Origin: Taenia hydatigena
Lineage: Eukaryota; Platyhelminthes; Cestoda; Cyclophyllidea; Taeniidae
NCBI GenBank assembly: GCA_036345935.2
Contig: JADWOT020000003.1
Location: forward strand, 20,478,509 to 20,542,508
Direction: 5' to 3'
DNA: 64,000 bases
The position numbers were made by a program, and so were the translations under genes. Each line of letters begins with the position of its first letter. Positions within the stretch are counted from its first letter, which is position 1. Under the pieces are notes generated by a model that saw only the letters and a list, made by a program, of their open reading frames with translations, was not told where the DNA came from and did not search any database. This document shows positions 40,201 through 52,478 of this stretch, one piece after another.

Positions 40201-41045
40201 TTGGTGTGACTTGTAATGGTTAAAATGTAATTATTTACGCATAAACTGCTATGTTTTCGTAATCATTCCTTGCCTGTTTAGAATCCTAAATTTGTTTTCT
40301 TAATCAGGGGGTTCAAAAAACATAACATTTTTTTTCTAAATCGGACATTTGTGGAGCAATTCGGATCCTATTCCATTGTAGCACTAGCCCATTCGGCGAA
40401 GGTAGTAGGCCTTTTACCTAACAATCCCAAAGTAACACAATCAAAATATGCCATCAGAAATGCAGATTGCAGAAGAATTGTGGCTCATAAAATTGTTTAG
40501 TTACCAAGGTAGGAGAATTCCTTGAGATTTATTCAAAATGGAGTCACCATAATACGTCTCATAAATTGGTTGGTTTGTCCCTTACCAAAAAACTGATTTC
40601 TGCTTAAATTGAAGGTCCCGAAAGGGCCCATTACACCTCCCCACCGCTAGCTGTCTTGACTCCCAAAACCCGTTACGGCTGGTCGTGTCTGCTCTGGTAT
40701 TTCTATCACCGAATTTAATGACAAAAAAGTTAGACCTTCACACTTAAATCCAATGGGTTTTACCATCCTAGCCTCTTAGACTAGTCGGGAAAATCAAGGC
40801 TTTTTGAACGGTGGAAGAACAGAATAGAGCGAAAAATGCTTAATTAAATTGGACGCATTCTGCAGTGCCAATTAGTTTCATTAATTTTTACAGAGACCGC
40901 ACAATGACTTGCAATCTTTGTAAACTGTGTCGTCCATGCCTTAGAGCCCTCTTTTGATGTTTTGGCGTTCGTGCATTAATATTTATCTCGCCACAGTTTT
41001 GTAACTTTTCAGGCTGCTGCTGCTGCCAGGGTGGGAGAGGAGGTT

Positions 41046-41065
41046 GGGGGGCCGGGATGGGGGGG
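41046..41065. repeat. Potential G-quadruplex
   Basis: G-runs at 41046-41051, 41054-41056 and 41059-41065 give four tracts of at least three G with 1-2-base loops on the plus strand. Confidence 0.6.
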
Positions 41066-41152
41066 CGAGGATTGAGGACTGCGGCATGAGCAATAAGATT
41101 TCATTTACGCACATAGCGCCTTCCCTCCCTCCCCCTCCGCCTTCTCCCCCGA

Positions 41153-41403
41153 GGATTTATGGGTTAGAAAATGTGCATAGATTAGTCCCCAACGAGGGCA
41201 ATTTTTCAACTCTGTCTTGTGAGAGAGGGAGAGAGAGAGGGGGGGGGGGGCAAGAGAGAAAATGCATTTAAATTTAATTCCTCGTGCGTCTCTATACCGG
41301 AGGCGGTCATAAAAAATGAGCTATCCAGCTAGCGAGCAATACGAGCAAGCAGGCTGGCGAACAGGCAGGCGGGCAGACAGATTCCATAAATCCTCCTTTA
41401 CGA
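41153..41403. promoter_or_regulatory. Inverted pair of CCATAAATCC motifs
   Basis: GGATTTATGG at 41153-41162 and its reverse complement CCATAAATCC at 41394-41403 lie 241 bp apart. They flank a purine/G-run tract. The same decamer occurs at 3129-3138 and 28034-28043. The core resembles a CDX/posterior-HOX site next to a possible PBX half-site. Confidence 0.25.
41221..41250. repeat. (GA)n running into a 12-G run
   Basis: A GA repeat ends in twelve consecutive Gs (41239-41250). The homopolymer length may be a sequencing uncertainty. Confidence 0.8.
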
Positions 41404-42375
41404 GTCGTCTTCCGTAGCCGCAGCCAGACGTCTGAGCGATCGGACCGCCGCTCGCATAATGGAGCAGAGTAGAGAGCGCTTATTCACCCACTCAGTCTTG
41501 TCCGCCGGGCTCATTTATTCCGAAAGATCAAAGACCCCAGTCTGCATTAGACGAAATGGAGACTCACCTTACAGTCGATCAATGACAGCAAATAACTTCT
41601 TTACGCTTGGAACTGGAGTCGTAATTATCGCTCGAGGAAATGCCGTACTGCGCTTTTTTGAAAGAGGCTGCCGTTGGATGGCATCCCTGTTCATATAGCT
41701 CAGGTTTACTAGAACAAATGTCACTTTCCAAAAAGGCCTTTTTCTGGTAGAATGAATGCTTATTTCAAATTTACATTCACCGAACGCTTAATACACAATA
41801 GAAGCGTCTTTTGGAATCGGAGGAATGGGAAATCAACTCTTCTTGCCTGTGAAGAGCCCAAAAATTTCAATCAAGCAAAATGAATGGAGCATTTTCCAGT
41901 TCTAACCGCATTTGCAAAGTCGGTCACCAGCTCTGGTGGCGAAGGCCTCAACCCACTCATTGCTTTAATGTGCTCCACGTGTCGCGTTCTGCTAAGACAA
42001 CCAGAGCGTCAGAAGAGTGATGCCGACACACTTCTTTGTTGTGTGTGCGGACTACTAGGGCGTTTCTTACTAACCTGGCGATAAAACTGGCATATAAGGT
42101 GGATCAGGTAATAAACCTGTCAAGGTGGAGGTATACAGGTTGACGACATGACTCCTTGCTAGCTAGCCGGGTCGTGCTCATGTCTCCCTCGCGCTTTAGC
42201 TCTCTCTGGATCATCACGAATGGCTAATGGCGCGCCGCGGTAAAAGATGAAAGGCGCGACATACAACAACACAGCACAAACAAGTCGAGATGATAGCGAG
42301 CGAGCCAGCGGGGAGATTGGCAGTCAGAGACAGGTTTGAGCGTGCACCAAACAGCTAAGCAAGACGCCTTGTGGC

Positions 42376-42389
42376 GGCGGCGCGCCGCC
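42376..42389. repeat. 14-bp GC palindrome
   Basis: GGCGGCGCGCCGCC is a perfect palindrome inside a CpG-rich patch. A TG-rich tract starts just after it (from 42394). Confidence 0.6.
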
Positions 42390-42393
42390 CTCC

Positions 42394-42427
42394 GTGTGTT
42401 TGTGTGTACGTGTGTGCGTGTGTGTCT
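42394..42427. repeat. TG-rich tract
   Basis: Imperfect TG/CGTG repeat next to the 14-bp GC palindrome. Confidence 0.75.
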
Positions 42428-43234
42428 GTGCATGAGAGAGCGATTAGGTGGCAGCTAGACATCGAACTGGGAGGCAATGGGGCATTTATATTGCTTCAAC
42501 CACCTGTGGCACTGCCAGCCTCTACTTGGCACGCACATATATCTACATCTCTTAAGCCACCCCTCCCTTACCTCTATCATCCCAACCCGATCAACTCAGT
42601 CTCTGACTAGCTCCTTTGAAGTTATCTAAGAGACGTATATATGCTTTGGCAGGAATAGAGGCATGAAGTAGTCATCGTAATGCCAAGAGAAGCGTTTTGG
42701 AGGTTAGAAAATGCATAAATCGACTGTCACTTTGCTCGTGAAAGTCTCCTCAAATAAGTGAAACTCGTTTTTTCCCGAACAAGGGGTATTCCTTGAAACA
42801 CTACCATCGCTCACTCAGGTATGGCCACAACAGGGCACGATGTTGCAAGTTTCACCCAACATGAGGCAAGAGACTAATTTTTTTCAAATAAAGTCAATCC
42901 TTCTGTCCAAAGTCTGCTTAGAGCAGTTAATGAGATTTAAGAAATACAGTTTCGGTTTCTTAAAACTTGCCAGTATTGATTCGAAATGGAATCGGATTTT
43001 AGGTTACCTAAAACCTTCATTCGCTGCTCGGTTTCAATATTTAAGTAGTGTGGAGAGTTTAAGGCAAGTATTTTTGAATTGGTCGCAGTGGCCTCCTGCG
43101 CTTGTGTTGAACTGAATCACTGGACCATGCAAATTCACTAAAAAGTGTCTCTCACCAGTAAGCGCCTTGAGCAACTGGAGTTATCCGGTTTCTGAGTGCA
43201 CATTTGATACCTTTCCCCGGCATTGGAGACGCGA

Positions 43235-43304
43235 CGCGACTAATGATTAATGGAGGTCTCCCCACTCCTCCTGCTTCTATCACCCCTTCCGCGACTGATT
43301 AATG
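43235..43304. promoter_or_regulatory. Duplicated CGCGACT...GATTAATG module
   Basis: CGCGACT at 43235-43241 is followed by GATTAATG at 43245-43252. CGCGACT at 43290-43296 is followed directly by GATTAATG at 43297-43304. The spacing between copies is about 55 bp. The TAAT cores are homeodomain-type. Further GATTAAT copies follow at 43743 and 43913, so 43.2-43.9 kb is the richest GATTAAT stretch of the desert and a candidate enhancer. Confidence 0.3.
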
Positions 43305-43708
43305 ACCTCTTGCAGTTGCAGAAAATACCCGAGCCCCATTTGCAAGTGCTGTTAGCTGAATAGGACGAGAATTGAACTGCGAGGAGACCACAAGGGGTCT
43401 TAGAGACTTATTTACATAGTGAAGATGAATGTTAATTCCTGTGCCGATGTCTGCAGACAGTAGTCTGGCTCCTGTTCTGTAGGTAATTGCCCACCGGAAC
43501 CAGTCACTTTATCTTTCCATCGTCTGGTCCACTCCGGAATTATTCTGTCCAGCCCTCTCCCCCTTAGAAGAGCCTGGGTGGAAGGTCATTTTGTCAACAG
43601 GTGCACTGGCACCGTCCAAATACCCATGCACATTAAAGCCCCTCGGTCATCCATCTATCTATCCATCCATATACCCAAAATCTAACCGCCGCCCACTCAC
43701 CCAATCCT

Positions 43709-43723
43709 TGTGTGTGTATGTGT
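43709..43723. repeat. TG tract
   Basis: Short TG run, followed 19 bp later by GATTAAT (43743-43749). Confidence 0.75.
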
Positions 43724-43830
43724 ACACATTCACATGGGAGTTGATTAATGAGCCGCTTTGATCTCTGGCGTGTGTGCGCGTGTGACAAGTCACACACGCT
43801 CATGCGAAGGCGTGCGCGCGTGGGTGCGCG

Positions 43831-43893
43831 TCCGTCCGTCCGTCCGTCCGTCCGTCCGCCCGCCCGCCCGCCCGCCCGCTCGCTTGCTCGATC
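43831..43893. repeat. Compound tetranucleotide repeat (TCCG)n-(CCCG)n
   Basis: Seven TCCG units change to about six CCCG units, then to CTCG and CTTG. It is a stepwise-mutated array that is entirely C on one position and CpG in every unit. A GATTAAT follows at 43913. Confidence 0.9.
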
Positions 43894-44004
43894 GCTAGCA
43901 CGGATACCGCATGATTAATTGTGGTTTTGGCCAGCTTGCATGCGTCCATAACTTCCACCTTTTCATCTGTCCACCATCATCACCACCACTCGGTTAGATT
44001 GAAT

Positions 44005-44020
44005 GCACACACACACACAC
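44005..44020. repeat. (CA)n tract
   Basis: Eight CA units. Confidence 0.85.
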
Positions 44021-44476
44021 GTTTGTATCTATATATAATGCGGATGTGCTAACGTTGGTGACAGCAGCGGGTGTTGCCTTTCAGCGTCGCCATAGCCGCA
44101 AATTTATGGTGCTTTCTTACACAAAAGTGCATATTACTCGGCGTGAGAGGGGTGGGCGGGCTGTTTGTCCTCCCACACCTCTAATACGACGTCACAAGCA
44201 ACCATGGTGATCTAATTTACATCCGCCTGAATGAGTCAGTTAGATGTAGCTCCGTTCCAAACCGGAGAGTGGAGTCAGGAGTAAAACAACGATTGTACAC
44301 GTGTCTGTGTGTATATTACCGTCCAATAGTAGTTAATGTCACACAAATTCGTCACCTCCTGTCAAAGGTAGGTAGACTCGAGGCGTACCTCATGTGCATA
44401 TATGCATATCTTCGAATGTTGCTGCTACCGCGACTGCTGCAGCCACAAGACTGTTTGTGGAATAGGCGGTACCCAT

Positions 44477-44500
44477 ACATACACACACACACACACACAC
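44477..44500. repeat. (CA)n microsatellite
   Basis: About eleven CA units. Confidence 0.9.
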
Positions 44501-46684
44501 CCGGCTATAACGACGACAAAACACAGGGCATGTGATTGTGATGAATTGGTGCGATTGCCGGGTCAGTGGCGTTTACATAGCCCGTTACTAAGGCGGGCGA
44601 CACCTTTTACGCTGCCTTCCGCTAATTTGGTCCGGTCTCCATAACCACCCAAAGAACTCTTGAAAAGATATCTGAGCTCCAATCCTTAAGCATTCCGATT
44701 GAAGCGCCTTCAAATTACCGGTTCCATATTGGTAATAATCTCACACAATTCAACTCAAGACCATTAATTAATTAGATCAAATTTCACCACTTTTTTCAGA
44801 CTAATCAAGGTGCCAATGGTTAATGAGCCGATGTGGCAGGAAATTTGCAGTTTTTGTGTTGAAAATTCCGCCACAGGAAACGCCTCAGAATATCGCGGTT
44901 TAACGAACCGGAAACAGGAATTTGTCGGCCGCAATTGACACCTTTTTAATTTGATTATAATTTAGAGTACAAAATTTATCAACTAAAACGCGCATTCCGT
45001 TTGACAGAGGCTCCGTTCAAAGTACAATTTCAGTGTGGAGTCACGTTATGAATAAGTGACTATTCCAAATTCCAGCATGGTCACTGAAGCAGAATGTTTG
45101 GATAGACGGCAGCCCACTTAAAGGGCCAAGTCGAAGTGGAGCGACGGACCTGCAACATGAAAACTCACTTTTTAGGTCACTACAGAGGGAAGTAGTTAAT
45201 CGGATAGGCAGGATCAAACACTTCAGGAGTGCAAATTGTTGGGATATTTGACCAGTGGTGTGTTCTATTTATTCTGGACGTCGATACACTTCTTAGTTGC
45301 AGCGACACCAAATTTTCGGAAAAATGCAGTCAAGCTGAAGACAGTATAATTTTAACCTAAGAGCAGCTTACGACCTTCACGATGGAGAGGGAAGGCAAGG
45401 GGTAATGTGTTCAATATTCAGTAAAGGGATGTAGTAGTGACGACTAGATATCCCCCCTTCAGGGGAATAAAATCTCGCTTTCGTTGATTCTAAACGGCGT
45501 CTAACCACCGAAAATGCGTAAAATCGATGAGAATGAATGGAAGTTACGAAATAATGTTTCACGCTTTCTAATTTCCGACCTGTTACGCTAGTGGTCATAA
45601 ATCCGATATTTTGGTTTAAAAATTTGGCATTAATAAGCTTGGGAGGGACGAGGATGAGGTCGTCTGTCTGTGTGTTTCTCTCAAGCCAACACTCCCTGCA
45701 GTTTTGCACAAGCATCACTTACTCCCTGTAGATTCAATGACTATGAGTGATTTGGCAACAATTGTAGAACGTTCTGGACGTTCAGATGGAACCATGAATA
45801 AATAACGAATTAGAAAGAAACGGTTTACACCATTGCTGTCATCGACGTGCATGCGTGAAACCTCGACTTTCTCGTCTGAACCCGCACATTACAGGTGTGT
45901 GCTCTGCTCTTTATCATTTTATAATAACTGCGGTCGCACCAAATCGTGTTGTAAACAAATTGGCTGAGTTTAAAACAAGTTTCAAGGAGAATAACCCCTA
46001 CGCTTTTGGGTGACCCATTGAGTTGTTCAGTCGGTAGTCCAAGCTTTGGCATCGGTAAAACGAACACTAGATTGCTTAAGTGGAAGTGATGGCCGATTTT
46101 CCACCTTCAACGCCAGTGAAGGACCTGTCAAGTGTGTCACTGGAAAATTTAATGGCTATTGAATCCGATTCATGACAGTCTCTAATTTATTAAGGGGTTC
46201 ATTTCAGTTGTGTTTGACAGAGAAGCATAAATATTTAACGAAAAACACTTATCATTGGTATTTGAAGGGCTGACACGATTTTGAGGTAGCTGCGCCCTGA
46301 AAGCTGACACCACCACAGATAGATGGCACAATCCATCTTGAAATAAGCGAGGAATAAGATAGTTTGGGGGGAGGGGTGGTATCTCTCACCATTTCAGGCA
46401 TTTTTAATCCAACTTGTAGCTCTCTTGACAATCACTTGTATGAAATAGAATTGACCAGCGAGGATTAAGCCGTTAGGGTGAATCTTATGAATCAGTCCTG
46501 TAAATGACCGTTAAAAGGTGTTATTCAAATCCTACCCGTAGCCACTCAAAAGGGACGATCAGCCATCCGCCACCAGGACAGGGAAATGATAAATGGAGGC
46601 GACAGGATCATAACGAGACGACTAGGCAAGACAAGGCTGTACCCGCACACACGGGTTGCACTAGTTGTCTGACAATTCGCATCT

Positions 46685-46694
46685 TGATTTATGG
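46685..46694 (+). promoter_or_regulatory. TGATTTATGG, PBX-posterior-HOX-type site
   Basis: This is an exact match to the PBX-HOX9/10-like composite sequence TGATTTATGG, about 5.8 kb upstream of the gene start. Motif evidence only. Confidence 0.3.
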
Positions 46695-47698
46695 CCTGTC
46701 TCCCTTTCCCTCTCTCTACACACACAGGAACTATTCCAAAACGCAATTTTTTCTTAGTTCCTTCCCCTCCTCCCCGTCCCAGAAACGTTTTTTTATTTGT
46801 TTCCTCTCGGTCACCTAGTAAATGGGGCGCATTGCCTGCTCTGACAATGACTCCTCCATTGTCTAAGTTGCTTTCCTTTATAGCGCATTGTTATGAGAGG
46901 TGTCAACACACACCCAGAAGCAGATTGCTACAAGTATGGAGCAAAGAAAAGCCGGAGATACTTTAAGGTGGCACTTGGCCGCTTGTTCCGTCAGCTGCAC
47001 ACCCTTGTAAATGACTTGGTCGGCAAATTAACCACTTCTACTCGGTGAAGGAATGCTTTTTGCTCAGCCGAAAAAAATTGAGGAAAGAGAATGTTGGTTA
47101 GATCAATAGTCTACACACTGTTGCATGGGTCGCCAGTGTGTGTGGTACTTCACTTGGTGATGGCAATGATGGATGCGGTATAACGGCATCTGCCTAAAAT
47201 ACCACTGAGAATGACGAGGGGACCATAAATCGTGCACACTTGTAAGGACCCCTTATGCACGCCGTTTTTCACCGCTTCAAGTATATCAGCCCTCCCGCAA
47301 GACTAAAATTGCTTAAGGCAGAACACCAAATCACAATCCACCAAATATCTCCACTGCATTGAAGGATTAAACTATTAACCGGAATCGTGAACCGCTTGAT
47401 GAGGACACTAATTCTAGTAAAGACTCCAGCTAGTTATCGACAATTCATTTTCAGACCTCATGGAGTTGTCGTGTCAGCCAAATTCAGGTGATTTCGACAG
47501 TTGTGGAGGCAAATGGACATAGGGAAGCCATTTTCTCCGACTCTCTGAGAGACGGGTGAATTAATCCTCTTCACTCCACTTTCTCCACCCCTCAGTAGAC
47601 AGTGGAGTACCGACGGCGTTTCTTGTGGTCTCTCTAACCTAAAAATGCGCGACCACTTGTCGAGGTTGTCAACTTACAACCCGCCTGTATGTACGCGC

Positions 47699-47732
47699 AC
47701 GTGTGTGCGTGCGTGCGTGTATGCATGCATGT
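47699..47732. repeat. Alternating purine-pyrimidine (GTGC/GCAT) tract
   Basis: GTGTGTGCGTGC units followed by ATGCATGC: 30-odd alternating bases with Z-DNA potential. Confidence 0.75.
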
Positions 47733-50261
47733 CACCTCGGCCAAGAATGCGGTGTCATTAAGTGCCCTAACAAAATATGCAGGCTGTGTACACATTTGCA
47801 GTTTATTTCCTGTCTAATTATGGTTACACACACACGAACATGTAGTAATAAGGAGGGTAAGGCTCTCGTTGTCCACTCGTCTGGACGTGTGAGTGGATAA
47901 AAGCTGGGTCCCCTCACTCCAACTCGCTCTCTCGAATGAATAATATCTTTTCTAGTGAAATGCTTATTGTTTATTCAGACGGACGCGGTCACTTTGGTCC
48001 ATTCGCTACCTGTGGGGGGAAACTAGATTAAAGGAGAACCACAGGCAAACAATAATTTAAATTACATCTGCTCAAGCCACTTTGTATGATGGTCTAAATG
48101 CAAACACTTATTTCAATATGTTTACATTAGTCTACTGAAAAGTCTATCTAACTTCAAGTAAAATGGATTTTAAGGCATCCTGAGCAACGGCAAGTGATTT
48201 TGCCGATGGCGCTCGAGAACAGTCGACGATTAGGAAGTTCAAAGCCTACTGGCAATGTGTGCTGACCCTTTCATTCGTTCGATGGAATGCAGTTGTAACT
48301 TGATCGGTATGCCGTTGTGCACGGAAATATTACGTGGCGGTGATAAAGTGCGTTTGCCCTGAAAAGTACACACACCCGCATGCCTTCCATACAATTCCAT
48401 GCGCACCCACCCCATCATCCATCTATCCATTCACTTCTTCACCGAGCTAGTCGATCTATCAAGTCACGTAGGCCTACCTCCCTAGCACATTCGAAGCACA
48501 AATGAGAAGCAGGAGAGCTCTTTAAATCATTACAAACCGTTCAAGGCGTGCCTCAATCCAGTGCTGACACCCACCTAGAGGAGACGAAGAGCCCGTTCAA
48601 AAGTGACCTTTTCCTCCTATCACATCGATCGCGAACTCGCTGACTAATCAGAAGCGTAGGACCCAATGCTGCTGACTGAAAATCGGTTTGACACAGCTGC
48701 AGCCATGACGGTGGGGAGCTTACTGCTTTCGCTCTGTCAACACAAGAAACATCTAGAAAATTGCGAGTGGGGCTGATAAGGTGTTCATATACAAGATTAA
48801 GGGAGTGGGAGGGCGATCTCATGGACGGGCTTCAACTGACATTCCTCCTCCTCCTGCTCCTCCAATGCTGAGTGCGTCTCTTAACTAGGTGGCTGTCAAA
48901 CTCGTTGCTGGAACCTCCCTCTACACGCACACACAAGATAACCGTCTAGCGGGCTTAACTCGCTTTGTTTCATACGTGACAGACGATGTCATCGTGACAA
49001 CTCCACAGACAACGAATGATTCATGACTCCCATACACTCTGATAAAGAGCGCGAACAGTCAATAACTTGGAAATTAGATGCCATCATCGTCGCAACAAAT
49101 TTCATTTGGTAACTGACTGATGTTAAAACATGGAAGTCTCCGCATAGGTAGCATGCGGCTATTGTCAGTCTTTCGGCCTTTTAAGAGTTTCAAAAATATC
49201 GACTCTCAGGTTGCAAAGTCAAAAGTGACTTAGGCGTTGCAGAATCCCTAAGATAAATGTAATTTCTACAACATTCATCTTGTGGTGAAGTAATTTTGAC
49301 TCCAAAAAGATTATGTTACTGTTCAAAATAAAAATTTCCCATTAGACCCTATTTGCGATCAAGGGTAACCAGGCTGAATCATTAATCAACGGTTGTCATA
49401 CGCCATGGATTTTGCGCTCATAGGCTTCATTTGAAGCATCTATAAAGAGTTGAGCTCTTTGCTTCGGGCAGGGCAGGTCTTTGTTAATTTTTTTCCACCC
49501 GCTACGTCACTCATCCCCGTGCTCATCTCTCGGATTTGAAAAAGTTTGACACAATGTCTCTGTCTCTCTCCGAGTAGTAACAGTAGCGCAAAAAAATCTG
49601 CCGTTCCGAAGGCCCAAGGCCTGTTAAATGCGAGGGACGCTAGAGTAAAAAACACGTACCGCTCTCGCACGCACGCTCAGCTAAGCGAAGCATCCATCAG
49701 CGGTAGATGAGTGGCATCGATGAGAGCACTTCTTTTGATGGACAGGTTGGATAAGCAGCTGGACTCTATTTTTCCTCCACTTTCACTTCACAGCCCTCAC
49801 CTTGGTGAACTCAGTCTGCATTACAATTTCACGGTAGTTGAAATCTTTAGGTTTAAGTGTCTTTATCGTGCCGAACACCTCAAATATTAACTGAGCTACT
49901 GTGAGACGCAAGCCTCTGTTCAAATCAACATGAAGTTTTCCCAATTCTTGGCTGCCTGAAATTTTTAAGGGACCTAGCCAATCAGCTCTGATGGGGGTAG
50001 TCACGAGAAAAAAGATCGAGAGGAGAGTCAATTAGGTGGGTGGTGAGTCACACGGACAACTCGAGGGTCCCATTCAGTCAGCTAGCTATGAGAGTGTGTG
50101 GGAATTGAAGGTCTCTTCACGGTACAATTCGCAATAACTATAGTTTATTGTCTAGTTTGGTGACCCAGGCAGCGCGTGTGCCCAGTGCACACCCACTCAT
50201 ATACACATATGTGGATGCCTCATCACCCCTTCCCATTATCTCTCTCTGGCTCTCTCTCTCA

Positions 50262-50262
50262 T

Positions 50263-50317
<55 letters not shown>
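50262..50317. repeat. Long (TG)n microsatellite
   Basis: About 25 TG units, the longest dinucleotide tract of the window. It is preceded by a CT-rich stretch (50240-50260) and followed at 50395-50411 by a CA tract. Confidence 0.95.
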
Positions 50318-50319
<2 letters not shown>

Positions 50320-50394
50320 GTCGATAAATCATTCAGAGGGTTTATAACCTCCGTCATATCACATACACAAGCAACCAGCGTAGACACAAATGCA

Positions 50395-50411
50395 CATACA
50401 CACACACACAC
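50395..50411. repeat. (CA)n tract
   Basis: Eight or so CA units, followed 48 bp later by GATTAAT (50459-50465). Confidence 0.85.
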
Positions 50412-51473
50412 TTATGCGGCGAAGAGTTATGATTGTGTGCATGTGTGTGCCTGCGACTGATTAATTTCGTGTGGAAACCGTCCCCAGTCTCTTTCATCTT
50501 CTCCGAAACCTAAATATCCACTTAATTGCTGACTCTGTAGAGTAAGCAATCTTGGTTCCAGCTTCAATATCTCCTATTTTGATAGGATGGGACATATTTT
50601 GAGGCAATATGACAATCCCCTTCATGTATTTCACAGAGTTAACTGATCAACTCCTCGCTGATTACACGATTTTATAATTGTGCGTCATGTCTGCAAAATC
50701 GATTTCAAGGAGTCTGCTCCTCACGATAAGGTAACCACACATGTATGTGCATGCGCACAGACATGTGTACTGCAATGCTCTGTTGTGCTCGTTGTCTGGC
50801 GCTCGACCTGTCTAATCTATTAGAGATAGTAGTTTCGTTGGGGCGGAGTGGACTTGCTCATCCGTTGCCCACCTGTCAGCAAGGGCAGTGGTGTTGTCTT
50901 TGTGGAATTGCATTCTCCCTCTTCTACATATGCACACAAATGCACATGCTTGCCAATTTTTGGTACATACTCACCTTTTGTGTGTGAGCACATCCAGTGT
51001 TGGGGGTATCTGTCATCTTGAAAACAAGGCGTGAAATTTACCTGGGTGGAAGGCTTAAGGAGGACCTATCAGTGTCACAGGGCCGTCAAAAGCCTGTCTT
51101 GTCATGTGAACAAAATGGAGGATCGAATGCTCCTACAAAATACACGACTTTTAGTTCCCCATATGAGTTTTTACCGAATAACAGCCTTTTGTTCCAAGCT
51201 GTGCTTTTGGCAGCCAAATATGAACGTGGAAACACTCACATCACTGCCCAGACCCTTTAATATGTTTGTTTCTTTACCTCCAAGGTTCCTGTTTCATGCT
51301 GTACCGACGGATAAAGGCGAGAATCGGTAGAAGGCGGTTGAAAGAGGTATAGGTGGGGTTGTGCCAAACGTGGTTTTAGTTGTGCCAAAGAACTGAGCCA
51401 AGCCGATTAGATATGAAGCAAGAGTTGAATAAATCTCAGAAGTTTTATGACTCGCATAATTCTCTTCACTTGT

Positions 51474-51490
51474 ACACACACACACACACA
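51474..51490. repeat. (CA)n tract
   Basis: Eight CA units about 1 kb upstream of the gene. Confidence 0.85.
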
Positions 51491-52057
51491 TGCACACTCT
51501 GGACTAGTGTCATCACCCCCTTACCCCATGGCTATAGAGGCACTCGTGAATGCTCCGAAAACCCATAAATTCAAACAATATTTCACTTTAATGTTGTAAG
51601 ATAGGTAGGTTGGAAGACAGGCTTAAACAGCTTTAACACAAGCTGATTTTCAAGGAAAATAGTCAAACGAGGCACAAAATCGGCTATTAAATCGAGAGAT
51701 TTTGAATTAGCGTCATCGACTTTGTTATGCACAACGGGTTGACGTTAAATTTTTCTGAGGTTCGCCAAATTCAAGGTCTGTTATGTATTTGCTCTATCGC
51801 TGATTGCTTTGATAAGAACCAAAAGTTAATTCCAATTATGGATGAAACTAATTTGAAGTTTGGTTAGACATGAACGGTGACATGACCCAGCAGCAGTTTA
51901 CCCGAGTTTTAACTTTACGACTAGTTCAACCCCTCTGTCCGTAAGCTTCGATTAAGTAGGCGAAATCGATAAGCAACCTGCCGTTGGCCCAAGGCTTCCC
52001 AAACCTCATTCGCTATTATCCACGAACTAATTAGTTTGAGCGTGTGCATTCACACGA

Positions 52058-52067
52058 TGATTTATGA
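52058..52067 (+). promoter_or_regulatory. TGATTTATGA, PBX-HOX-like site near the promoter
   Basis: TGATTTATGA sits 420 bp upstream of the ATG, just before the TGACAG cluster begins at 52129. It is close to the PBX with posterior-HOX composite consensus. The neighbouring sequence repeats ATGAT/ATCAT words. Motif evidence only. Confidence 0.3.
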
Positions 52068-52273
52068 TAGATGGATCATCATAAACCCAGCGTGAGAAGT
52101 TCAATTTTGTCTACCTTGCGAATGCAGGTGACAGCTCGTTGATTGCGCGGCGGAGGCGAGGGGAGGTTGGATTAAGTGTCACCTTGAAAATCCATTACAA
52201 AGCCGTCACACCACCACCACCTCTTACTCGCACGTTCCACGCATTTCATTGGACAGGTGGAGCGCGCCGTTTA

Positions 52274-52327
52274 ATTGGTTGTCAGGTTTTGGCAGGGACC
52301 AATCATCTGTAGAAGAGCTGCGATTGG
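52274..52327 (+). promoter_or_regulatory. Triple CCAAT-box core promoter region
   Basis: Three CCAAT boxes fall within 54 bp: inverted ATTGG at 52274-52278, CCAAT at 52299-52303, and inverted ATTGG at 52323-52327. They lie 150-205 bp upstream of the ATG at 52479. I see no TATA box at a suitable distance. Closely spaced CCAAT boxes of this type are classic NF-Y promoter elements of TATA-less genes, so transcription probably starts between about 52330 and 52470. Confidence 0.5.
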
Positions 52328-52478
52328 TCAAGGTGCAAACGTGAATTGATGGAGCGGCGACATCAAGGAGTCATTTCTGAAGAGCCGGCTTCGAGTGAGT
52401 TTCTCCGTCGTCAGCGCGCGTACCGTCTCTGTAACTGTCAAACTCGCGGATTTATTCCACTGCAAAGTCACCAGCAGC

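Larger units (their letters stand above)
30172..41045. other. Gene-free stretch
   Basis: No gene is supported. It contains simple repeats (31.6, 32.4, 32.5 and 37.2 kb), GATTAAT at 32753, 34219 and 36605, and TGACAGGTG at 38942. Positions 38,950-41,000 contain nothing that I can name. Confidence 0.6.
41066..44500. other. GC/CpG-rich low-complexity island
   Basis: This is the most G+C- and repeat-rich part of the desert: a GA-G run, a GC palindrome, TG tracts, the TCCG/CCCG array and several CA tracts, mixed with GATTAAT sites. No coding region is recognised. An ATG frame at 41459-41698 follows a CpG-rich patch but shows no known domain. Confidence 0.5.
44501..52128. other. Gene-free stretch proximal to the gene
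   Basis: No gene is supported. TGACAG/CTGTCA cores occur at about 45001, 45835, 46127, 46173, 46216, 48735, 48891, 48977, 50874 and 51011. It also holds the long TG microsatellite and the two PBX-HOX-like sites at 46685 and 52058. Confidence 0.55.

Noticed and set aside
45722..45745. CCCTGTAGA word resembling the miR-10 5' end
   Set aside because: The match stops after nine bases and no complementary arm forms a precursor hairpin nearby.
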